From the NCBI GenBank assembly GCA_012797915.1, contig JAAZOE010000424.1, forward strand, positions 1-5,283: a stretch of DNA of 5,283 bases, in the 5' to 3' direction. The stretch comes from Candidatus Zixiibacteriota bacterium. GTDB lineage: Bacteria; Zixibacteria; MSB-5A5; GN15; JAAZOE01. The notes under the pieces are model-generated. The model saw nothing but the letters and a program-made list of their open reading frames with translations, did not search any database and was not told the DNA's origin. A program made the position numbers and the translations under genes. Positions 1-5,283 of the stretch are shown here, piece after piece. Numbering within the stretch: position 1 is the stretch's first letter; each line of letters starts with the position of its first letter.

Positions 1-1121
1 GTCAGAAAGGCCAAATCCAACGCCGTGTCATCGAGCTGAATGCCCCCTGCTATATTGACGAAAATGTCGTTGCCCCCCAGCATGACCCCTCCCCGCTTTT
101 CCAGCACGGCACTGATGATGGCCAGCCGTTTGCCGTCGATACCGGAGGCGACCCGTTGCGGGGTGCCGTAGGGCGAGGTCGTCACCAGCGCTTCCACTTC
201 CACCAGAAACGACCGGCTTCCCTCCGAGGCCGCCGAAATCACCCGTCCCGGCGATGGTTCCGACCCGGCCGAGGTCATGAATATCTGCGACGGATTCTTG
301 ATTTCGACAAGCCCGCCGCCGGTCATCTCGAAGACGCCGATCTCGCCGGTCGGGCCGAAGCGGTTCTTTTGGGACCGAAGGATGCGATAGAGATGATACC
401 GGTCCCCTTCGAAATAGAGGACCGTATCGACCATATGTTCCAGCACCTTGGGTCCGGCCACCAGACCGTCCTTGGTGATGTGCCCGACCAGAAACAGCAC
501 CTTTCCGGTCTGCTTGGCCAGTTCGATCAATCGCGACGATGACTCCCGCACCTGGCCGACCGTTCCCGGCGGGGAATCGAAGGCCGAGGAAGCGACGGTC
601 TGGATGGAATCGATGATGATGAACTGGAAGTCGTCATGGGCCAGAGTGATGATCTCGTCGAGGTCAGTGATGTTGGCCACGCTGACCGCCTCACCGGCGA
701 TGCCGAACCGGTCGGCGCGGGCCTTGATCTGTTCGACCGATTCCTCGCCGGAAAGGTACAAGCTGCGCGATCCCCGGTGGCCGTAGATATCGGCTACTTG
801 GAGCAACAGAGACGATTTGCCGATTCCCGGTTCGCCGCCGACCAGCAGGGCCGAACCGGGCACCGCCCCGCCCCCCAGCACGCGGTCGAACTCCTCGATG
901 CCGGAGGCGATGCGACGGCAGTTTTCGACCGAAATCTCCGGGATGCGGCGGGCTTCGACGGTCTTAGCCTGATGTCGACGGGATGGCGACGGCGCAACGA
1001 TGGCTTCTTCATGCAGGGTATTCCAGGCGCCACATTCGCGGCATTGCCCCTGCCAGCGGGGATGCATGCTGCCGCAATTGGTGCAGAAAAAAGCGGTTTT
1101 CTTCCTGGGGGCCGCTTTCAT
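1..1121 (-). CDS. radA: DNA repair protein RadA (Sms), C-terminus cut by window edge
   Basis: RadA is a cytoplasmic RecA-fold, DnaB-type hexameric helicase that works with RecA to extend and process recombination intermediates. The 373 codons present begin with a four-cysteine zinc finger (C13, C16, C27, C30, spacing CxxC-x10-CxxC). A RecA-like ATPase core follows, with Walker A GEPGIGKS at 96-103, a Walker B strand ending at D171 (FIIIDSIQT), and the RadA signature KNRFG at 252-256. From about residue 285 the Lon-protease-like domain begins (LVEVEALV, then GGNDIFVNIAGG). Family members are usually about 450 residues, so roughly 80 C-terminal residues lie beyond the left edge; nothing suggests a true truncation. 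The ATG shares one base with the mlaF stop (TGATG). I see no good Shine-Dalgarno before it, so translation is probably coupled to mlaF. Identification is secure from the zinc finger plus KNRFG. Confidence 0.97.
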   Translation of the reverse strand, partial: MKAAPRKKTAFFCTNCGSMHPRWQGQCRECGAWNTLHEEAIVAPSPSRRHQAKTVEARRIPEISVENCRRIASGIEEFDRVLGGGAVPGSALLVGGEPGIGKSSLLLQVADIYGHRGSRSLYLSGEESVEQIKARADRFGIAGEAVSVANITDLDEIITLAHDDFQFIIIDSIQTVASSAFDSPPGTVGQVRESSSRLIELAKQTGKVLFLVGHITKDGLVAGPKVLEHMVDTVLYFEGDRYHLYRILRSQKNRFGPTGEIGVFEMTGGGLVEIKNPSQIFMTSAGSEPSPGRVISAASEGSRSFLVEVEALVTTSPYGTPQRVASGIDGKRLAIISAVLEKRGGVMLGGNDIFVNIAGGIQLDDTALDLAFL

Positions 1122-1867
1122 CAATGCACCGCAATCGGCCCGGTCGACAGACCGTTGATGAACTGGCGGACGATCGGGTCAGATGTGGTCCGGGTGTCCT
1201 CGGGGGAACCGTCGAACACGATGTTTCCCTGATGCAGCATCACGATCCGGTCGGCGATTTTGTAGGCCGAGGCCATATCATGCGTGACGGCGATGGAGGT
1301 GACCCCCAGCTTCTTGTTGACGTCCACGATCAACTCATTGATGACCATGGCCGTGATCGGATCGAGGCCGGTGGTCGGTTCGTCATAGAGCAGGATGCGC
1401 GGTTCGGCGGCGATGGCCCGCGCCAGGGCCACCCGCTTCTTCATTCCGCCGGAAATCTCCGCCGGCATCTTGTCGCCGATTCCCGGCAGCCCGACCAGGG
1501 CCAGCTTTTCTTCCACGATATCTCTGCTTTTAGCCGGTTTCAGATGCAGACTTTCCTTGAGGGCGAAGCCGACGTTTTCCGCCACGGTCATCGAGTCGAA
1601 AAGCGCCCCGAACTGGAACAACACCCCGATTTGCCGACGATACGACATCAGGTCGTCGCGCGACAGCGCGAAGATGTTCCTGCCGTCCACGGTCACGGTT
1701 CCGGAGTCCGGGCGCAAAAGGGCGGCGAAATGTTTCAAGAGCACCGATTTGCCGCAACCCGATTGCCCGATGATGACCACCGATTGGCCGGTGGCGATCT
1801 CCAGGTCGAGGCCGTCGAGGACCGTCAAACGACCGAACCGCTTCTGTAATTTCTCGACCGTGATCAT
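1121..1867 (-). CDS. mlaF: MlaF-type ABC transporter ATP-binding protein (phospholipid/MCE transport)
   Basis: This is the cytoplasmic ATPase of an MCE-type ABC transporter, which energises phospholipid movement between inner and outer membranes through the permease MlaE. The 248-residue protein has every ABC motif: Walker A GQSGCGKS (34-41), Q-loop Q85 in FQFGALFDSMTV, signature SGGMKKR (139-145), Walker B ILLYDEPTTGLDP (158-170, D162 and E163), and H-loop H196. FQFGALFDSMTV, SGGMKKR and the C-terminal DPIVRQF..GL..GP pattern (230-244) are typical of the MlaF/Ttg2A/Mkl group. The start is the ATG overlapping the mlaE stop by 4 nt (ATGA). An in-frame ATG 43 codons upstream would add an arginine-rich stretch that is only mlaE read in another frame. 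The protein stops four residues after the GP motif, so it lacks the longer C-terminal tail of E. coli MlaF. The exact lipid and direction of transport cannot be read from sequence. Confidence 0.95.
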   Translation of the reverse strand: MITVEKLQKRFGRLTVLDGLDLEIATGQSVVIIGQSGCGKSVLLKHFAALLRPDSGTVTVDGRNIFALSRDDLMSYRRQIGVLFQFGALFDSMTVAENVGFALKESLHLKPAKSRDIVEEKLALVGLPGIGDKMPAEISGGMKKRVALARAIAAEPRILLYDEPTTGLDPITAMVINELIVDVNKKLGVTSIAVTHDMASAYKIADRIVMLHQGNIVFDGSPEDTRTTSDPIVRQFINGLSTGPIAVH

Positions 1868-2634
1868 ATCTGAAACAACAACGTCGCCATCACGTAATCG
1901 GCCACCAGGATCAGCACCGCCGCGCTGACCACCGCGTGGGTGGTACATCGCCCGACCCCTTCGGCGCCGCCTTCGGCGGCGAAGCCGAAATAACATCCCA
2001 TGTAGGCGATGATGGCCCCGAAACAGGAAGCCTTGACCAGTCCCGAAACAAAATCGCGCATCAGGAAGAACTGCCGAAATCCGTTCCAGAAGGTCTCGTA
2101 TTCCATCCCCATGAATCCCAAGGCGACGCCCATGGCACCGAGGACAGCGATGAAATCGGCCACGATGGTCAACGCGGTCAGCATGATGATCCCGGCGACG
2201 AACCGGGGCATCACCAGGTAGCGGATCGGATCGACGGCCATCGATTCCATGGCGTCGATCTGCTCGGTGACTTTCATCGATCCCAGCTCGGCGGCGATCC
2301 CGGCCCCCACCCGTCCGGCCATGACCAGGGCGGTCAGCACCGGAGCCAGCTCAATCAGGACCGCCTTGCCAACCGCGCCGCCGAGGTATCTCATGGGCAC
2401 ATAGCTTTTAAACTGATACCCGGCCTGCCAGGCCGACACCCCGCCGGTAAAAACGGAAGTGACCATCACCAGCCAGATTGACTTCACCCCCATGAAATAC
2501 ATCTGGGCGGTGATGAGATGCAGGGAGGTGAACAGATGCCGCAGGGCGCCGACCGTCCGCCCGAGCATAATCGTCAGACGACCAAGACCGCTGAGAAGCG
2601 CTGCCGGACCGTACCTGCTGGTTATGATATCCAT
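1864..2634 (-). CDS. mlaE: MlaE-family ABC transporter permease (phospholipid/MCE transport)
   Basis: This is the integral inner-membrane subunit of an MCE/Mla-type lipid transporter, expected to dimerise and to pair with MlaF, encoded next. The 256 residues match the usual family length. An amphipathic N-terminal region (about 10-45) is followed by hydrophobic segments at roughly 50-70, 90-113, 145-175, 195-215 and 233-255. The family's most conserved block is present: ELAPVL (95-100), RVGAGIAAELGSM (108-120), EQIDAM (124-129) and the following DPIRYLVMPR (135-144), which includes the cytoplasmic coupling region. A second conserved stretch, YFGFAAEGGAEGVG, lies at 215-228. The ATG starts 2 nt after the dnaB stop. 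The nearest purine-rich GGAGG is about 19 nt upstream, too far for a normal ribosome site, so coupling to dnaB translation is likely. No MCE-domain (MlaD) gene follows mlaF in the window. Confidence 0.95.
   Translation of the reverse strand: MDIITSRYGPAALLSGLGRLTIMLGRTVGALRHLFTSLHLITAQMYFMGVKSIWLVMVTSVFTGGVSAWQAGYQFKSYVPMRYLGGAVGKAVLIELAPVLTALVMAGRVGAGIAAELGSMKVTEQIDAMESMAVDPIRYLVMPRFVAGIIMLTALTIVADFIAVLGAMGVALGFMGMEYETFWNGFRQFFLMRDFVSGLVKASCFGAIIAYMGCYFGFAAEGGAEGVGRCTTHAVVSAAVLILVADYVMATLLFQI
1960..1989 (-). other. Strong GC-rich hairpin inside the 3' part of mlaE
   Basis: On the transcript strand TTCGGC (1989-1984) pairs with GCCGAA (1965-1960), and GCCGCC (1980-1975) pairs with GGCGGC (1971-1966). 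That gives 12 base pairs with a GAA loop (1974-1972) and a 3-nt TTC bulge (1983-1981). It lies about 95 nt before the mlaE stop and encodes the conserved Phe-Gly-Phe-Ala-Ala-Glu-Gly-Gly stretch. There is no U-tract, so it is not an intrinsic terminator. Protein constraint plus high GC may explain it fully; a role in mRNA stability or pausing is speculation. Confidence 0.4.
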
Positions 2635-2636
2635 AT

Positions 2637-4016
2637 CTAAAACGGAACCGAGGCCTCCGAGGGAACTCCATATCCGGCGGCCAGATTCTCGAATCGGGCA
2701 AAATCTTTCAGGAACGACAGCATGACCGTCCCGGTCGGGCCGTTGCGTTGTTTGGCAATGATAATTTCCGCCCGTCCTTTGACTTCAAGCAGTTTGGGGT
2801 CTTCCGGGTCGAGGCCGGACAGATAGTATTCGGGGCGATAGACGAACATGACCACGTCGGCATCCTGTTCGATGGCTCCGGATTCGCGCAGGTCGGACAA
2901 CTGCGGCCGACGGTCGCCGCCGCGCGTTTCGACCATACGCGACAGCTGACTGCATCCGACCACCGGGACGTTCAATTCCTTGGCCAGCCCTTTAAGGCCG
3001 CGGGTGATTTGGGAGATTTCCTGCTGCCGGTTTTCGGCGTGACGGCTGCCGCTCATCATTTGCAGATAGTCGATGACGATCAATCCCAGATCGGCCTGCG
3101 ACGCCAAGCGACGGGCTTTGGCCCGCATCTCCAGCACCGTCATCATGGGAGTATCGTCGATATAGATCAATGCCTTTTCCAGCGGCCCGGCGGCGCTGGA
3201 GAGTTTCGGCCAGTCCTGCTCCGACATCCGGCCGGTCCGCAAACGATGCGACGACACCTTGGCCCGCCCGCAGAGCATCCGCAGGGCGAGTTGTTCCTTG
3301 GACATTTCCAGCGAGAAGACCGCTACTGCTTTGCTGGCCGCCAGCGACAGATTCTCGGCGATATTCAATACCAGCGCCGATTTGCCCATCGAGGGCCGTC
3401 CGGCGATGATGATCAGGTCGCCCCGGTGCAAACCGGCGGTGATGGCATCCAGATCGGTGTACCCGGTCGGATAACCGATCAACCCGCCTTTGGTTTCGAC
3501 GTAATTGTCGATCGCCTCGAAAGTGTGCGGCAGCAGGTCGGCGATGCGGGAAAAATCCGAACGAAGCTGTCCCTCGGAGATATCGAACACCTTCTGCTCG
3601 GCCTCATCAAGGAGATCATCGACTTCCTTCTCCTGCCGATAGGCCTGATTGACGATATCGGAGGATGCCTCGATCAAATCCCGGAGGGTCGATTTCTCCA
3701 GGATGATGCGGGCATAGTACTCGGCGTTGGCGGCGGTGGCCACGCCCGAAGCCAACCCGGCCAGATAAGCCCGTCCGCCGCAATCGGTCAACTCCCCGCG
3801 CCGTTCCAATTCCTCGGCGACGGTCGTGATGTCGGCCGGTTGCGACCGTTCATAGAGGGCGATGATGGCCGTGTAAATCTTGCGGTGAGAAGCCGAGTAA
3901 AAGCGCCGTTCCTGCCGCAGGATCTCCACGGCCCGGGCGACCGCCCCCTCATCTATCAACATCGCCCCCAGAAGCGCTTGTTCGGCGTCCTGCGAATGGG
4001 GCGGAATGCGTTCCAT
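2637..4016 (-). CDS. dnaB: Replicative DNA helicase DnaB
   Basis: DnaB is the hexameric 5'-3' helicase that encircles the lagging-strand template at the fork, is loaded at the origin and recruits primase. The 459-residue length is normal for an intein-free DnaB. The N-terminal helical domain opens with PPHSQDAEQALLGAML (5-20) and is followed by a linker around 150-185. The RecA-like C-terminal motor has Walker A GRPSMGKS (206-213), catalytic E237 in FSLEMS, Walker B LIVIDYLQMM with D316, motif H3 CSQLSR (Q357), and H4 QLSDLRESGAIEQDAD (372-387). K422 and R424 of AKQRNGP supply the trans-acting finger residues. The usual alanine-leucine before SQLSR is Gly-Cys here (354-355), a mild variant. 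A clear Shine-Dalgarno precedes the ATG, overlapping the end of the glycosylase gene, and the stop lies 2 nt before mlaE. Confidence 0.98.
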   Translation of the reverse strand: MERIPPHSQDAEQALLGAMLIDEGAVARAVEILRQERRFYSASHRKIYTAIIALYERSQPADITTVAEELERRGELTDCGGRAYLAGLASGVATAANAEYYARIILEKSTLRDLIEASSDIVNQAYRQEKEVDDLLDEAEQKVFDISEGQLRSDFSRIADLLPHTFEAIDNYVETKGGLIGYPTGYTDLDAITAGLHRGDLIIIAGRPSMGKSALVLNIAENLSLAASKAVAVFSLEMSKEQLALRMLCGRAKVSSHRLRTGRMSEQDWPKLSSAAGPLEKALIYIDDTPMMTVLEMRAKARRLASQADLGLIVIDYLQMMSGSRHAENRQQEISQITRGLKGLAKELNVPVVGCSQLSRMVETRGGDRRPQLSDLRESGAIEQDADVVMFVYRPEYYLSGLDPEDPKLLEVKGRAEIIIAKQRNGPTGTVMLSFLKDFARFENLAAGYGVPSEASVPF

Positions 4017-4025
4017 CGTTTTAGT

Positions 4026-4031
4026 CCCCTC
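4026..4031 (-). promoter_or_regulatory. Shine-Dalgarno site of dnaB
   Basis: The transcript reads GAGGGG, then a 9-nt spacer, then the dnaB ATG. The site overlaps the TGA stop of the upstream glycosylase gene by two bases. It is the clearest ribosome binding site at any junction in this window, fitting independent, efficient initiation of dnaB compared with the coupled starts of mlaE, mlaF and radA. Confidence 0.7.
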
Positions 4032-4791
4032 AGGCGGCGTTGATCCGGTCGTACTCCGCCTTCAAGAGTTTCATATCTTCCCACGTATCCCGCTTGTACT
4101 CCGGGAATCGCAGGAGCGCCGCCGGATGATACGTGACCAAAAGCGGCGTGTTCTCGAACCGATGCCAAATCTTGCGCAGTTTTCCCAGCGGCGTGGTTGT
4201 CTCCAACAACCCATGCGCCGCAATCCGTCCCAGAGCGCAGATCATCTGCGGATGAATCAGGCGAATCTGTTCCTTCAAATAGGGGATGCAGAGGTGCATC
4301 TCATCCGGCTGGGGATCGCGGTTGTTCGGCGGACGGCATTTGAGAATGTTGGCGATATAGACGTCCTGCCGGGTGAATGAAATCGCTTCCAGGATCTTAT
4401 CCAACAGCTTCCCGGCCCGTCCCACGAACGGTTCCCCCTGCAAATCTTCATCCCGTCCGGGCGCCTCGCCGATAAATATGATTTTGGCCTTGGGACTACC
4501 CACCCCATAGACGAATTTGGTGCGGGTCTCCCCCAACGGGCATTTATGACAGTTGCAGATGGCCGCCCGATGGTCGTCGAGGCTGGCGTATTCCGGCGCG
4601 GGCATGGTCGACTCGGTCTCTTCAAAAAGAGATGTGGCCACGGCCGTCGGCGCGGCCGGCAACGGGTCGATCGGTTTCTGCTTTTTCATCCCCGCCTCGA
4701 ATATGATTTCCCGATGACCCAGATCGGCCTGGCATTCCATCGCCCGCCGGGCCAAATCATACAGCTCCCTCAGCTCGTCATCACGCCCCAT
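4030..4791 (-). CDS. udg: Family-4 uracil-DNA glycosylase with [4Fe-4S] cluster
   Basis: This enzyme excises uracil from DNA, starting base-excision repair of deaminated cytosine or misincorporated dUTP. Using the chosen start it has 253 residues. The four cluster ligands of family-4 enzymes are visible: C81 and C84 (CHKCPL), C152 (LKCRPP) and C168 (HLCIPYL). Motif GEAPGRDED (108-116) holds the water-activating/uracil-binding region, GEPFVGRAG (119-127) follows, and HPAALLR (222-228) is the second active-site motif. The catalytic domain begins near residue 68, leaving a 65-70 residue N-terminal extension: a helix-like stretch (about 5-30), then a Pro/Ala/Thr-rich linker. The chosen ATG overlaps the coaBC stop by 11 nt. 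An in-frame ATG 13 codons upstream (position 4830) is possible, but its only purine-rich sequence (AAGG) abuts the start codon. The family assignment is firm; the start is less so. Confidence 0.95.
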   Translation of the reverse strand: MGRDDELRELYDLARRAMECQADLGHREIIFEAGMKKQKPIDPLPAAPTAVATSLFEETESTMPAPEYASLDDHRAAICNCHKCPLGETRTKFVYGVGSPKAKIIFIGEAPGRDEDLQGEPFVGRAGKLLDKILEAISFTRQDVYIANILKCRPPNNRDPQPDEMHLCIPYLKEQIRLIHPQMICALGRIAAHGLLETTTPLGKLRKIWHRFENTPLLVTYHPAALLRFPEYKRDTWEDMKLLKAEYDRINAA

Positions 4792-5283
4792 GCCGCAGGA
4801 GATACTCCCAAATCCTTTTTGCCACCGCATCCTTGGAAGCCGGTTCCATCCGGACGACTTCCCCGTCTTTGGATAACACCGTCACCCGATTGGTATCCAC
4901 GTCGAATCCGGCGCCCGGTTCGACGGCGTTATTTACTACGATATAATCCAGCCGTTTCTCTGTCAACTTCCGGCGGCTGTTTTCTACATCATTTTCGGTT
5001 TCGAGCGAAAACCCGACAATAATCTGTCCGGTTTTCCGTATCGTCGACACCTGTTTGAGGATGTCGATGGTCGGGGTCAATTCCAGCGTGATTCCGTCCG
5101 ATCCCTTTTTCATTTTCTGCTCGGCCGTGTGAGCGGGACGATAATCGGCCGGAGCCGCGGCCATGATAAGATAATCGGCCCCCGGCAGTTCCGCCGTCAC
5201 CGCTTGGGCCATCTGCTCGGTCGTTTCAACCTTGACCACCCGCATCCTTTCCGGATCGGGCAGAGCCGTCGGGCCGCTGATGA
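4781..5283 (-). CDS. coaBC: CoaBC, C-terminal phosphopantothenate-cysteine ligase (CoaB) part; 5' end outside window
   Basis: CoaBC is the bifunctional cytoplasmic enzyme that joins 4'-phosphopantothenate to cysteine (CoaB) and decarboxylates the product to 4'-phosphopantetheine (CoaC). Only 166 C-terminal codons are present, all from the CoaB domain. The open frame continues to the right edge, so the first in-window ATG (5245) is internal, not the start. Fragment residues 1-10 (ISGPTALPDP) are the classic CoaB nucleotide-binding entry. AAAPADYRP (41-49), KMKK (56-59, containing the conserved lysine), the LELTPTIDIL segment (66-75), VGFSLET (89-95), DYIVVNN (112-118) and GFDVDTNRVTVL (125-136) follow in the expected order, with the normal C-terminal helix. 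Full-length proteins are about 400 residues, so the CoaC half and the first part of CoaB lie outside. Its stop overlaps the glycosylase start. Confidence 0.96.
   Translation of the reverse strand, partial: ISGPTALPDPERMRVVKVETTEQMAQAVTAELPGADYLIMAAAPADYRPAHTAEQKMKKGSDGITLELTPTIDILKQVSTIRKTGQIIVGFSLETENDVENSRRKLTEKRLDYIVVNNAVEPGAGFDVDTNRVTVLSKDGEVVRMEPASKDAVAKRIWEYLLRHGA

Noticed and set aside
794..1033. 79-codon minus-strand open frame within radA
   Set aside because: It overlaps the radA zinc finger and Walker A coding region in a different frame. RadA motifs are continuous through it, so there is no frameshift and no second gene.
1530..1757. 75-codon minus-strand open frame within mlaF
   Set aside because: It is a different reading frame inside an intact ABC ATPase gene and carries no motif.
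983..1849. 288-codon plus-strand open frame opposite mlaF and radA
   Set aside because: It spans the mlaF-radA junction on the opposite strand and shows no domain; mlaF and radA account for this sequence.
1868..1996. 43-residue arginine-rich N-terminal extension of mlaF (eight consecutive arginines)
   Set aside because: It is the alternative frame of the conserved mlaE C-terminus; the ATG at 1867 gives the normal MlaF N-terminus and a typical 4-nt overlap.
3560..3720. Possible intein or insertion in dnaB, a common site for inteins
   Set aside because: The protein has normal length and all helicase motifs are contiguous at standard spacing.
4017..4029. Promoter between udg and dnaB
   Set aside because: The gap is only 13 nt and contains just the dnaB ribosome binding site and spacer; no convincing -10/-35 pair was seen there.
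2748..4043. 431-codon open frame on the plus strand opposite dnaB
   Set aside because: It is exactly antisense to a fully motif-bearing dnaB, lacks any recognisable domain, and its His/Gly/Asp-rich composition is that expected from complementing GC-rich codons.

Overview
The window carries six tightly packed protein-coding genes, all on the minus strand, and essentially no non-coding DNA. In transcription order (high to low coordinates) they are: the C-terminal part of coaBC (coenzyme A synthesis, cut by the right edge), a family-4 [4Fe-4S] uracil-DNA glycosylase, the replicative helicase dnaB, the lipid-transport permease mlaE, its ATPase mlaF, and radA (recombination-associated helicase, cut by the left edge). 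The junctions are an 11-nt overlap, a 13-nt gap, a 2-nt gap, a 4-nt overlap (ATGA) and a 1-nt overlap (TGATG). I found no promoter or terminator, so the window reads as the interior of one long operon.

The DNA is GC-rich with ordinary bacterial coding character. An MlaFE-type transporter points to a diderm (Gram-negative-type) bacterium. Placing lipid-transport genes between dnaB and radA is not the arrangement of model Proteobacteria. My best guess is an uncultured lineage of the FCB-like or neighbouring phyla (for example Zixibacteria or Gemmatimonadota relatives), but this comes from gene order and general impression only and is weak.

The genes fall into three themes. One is genome maintenance: DnaB unwinds the replication fork, RadA drives branch migration of recombination intermediates, and the UDG removes uracil from deaminated cytosine. 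The second is envelope lipid homeostasis, with MlaE and MlaF as the membrane and ATPase subunits of an MCE-type phospholipid transporter whose substrate-binding MCE subunit (MlaD) is not in the window. The third is cofactor synthesis (CoaBC).

All complete genes look intact, with catalytic motifs present. I see no mobile element, CRISPR, RNA gene, phage signal or pseudogene. It is mainly a housekeeping region, and I found no convincing undescribed system. The points worth a second look are the mixed operon, the missing MCE partner, the short MlaF C-terminus, the extended N-terminus of the UDG, and a strong hairpin inside mlaE.
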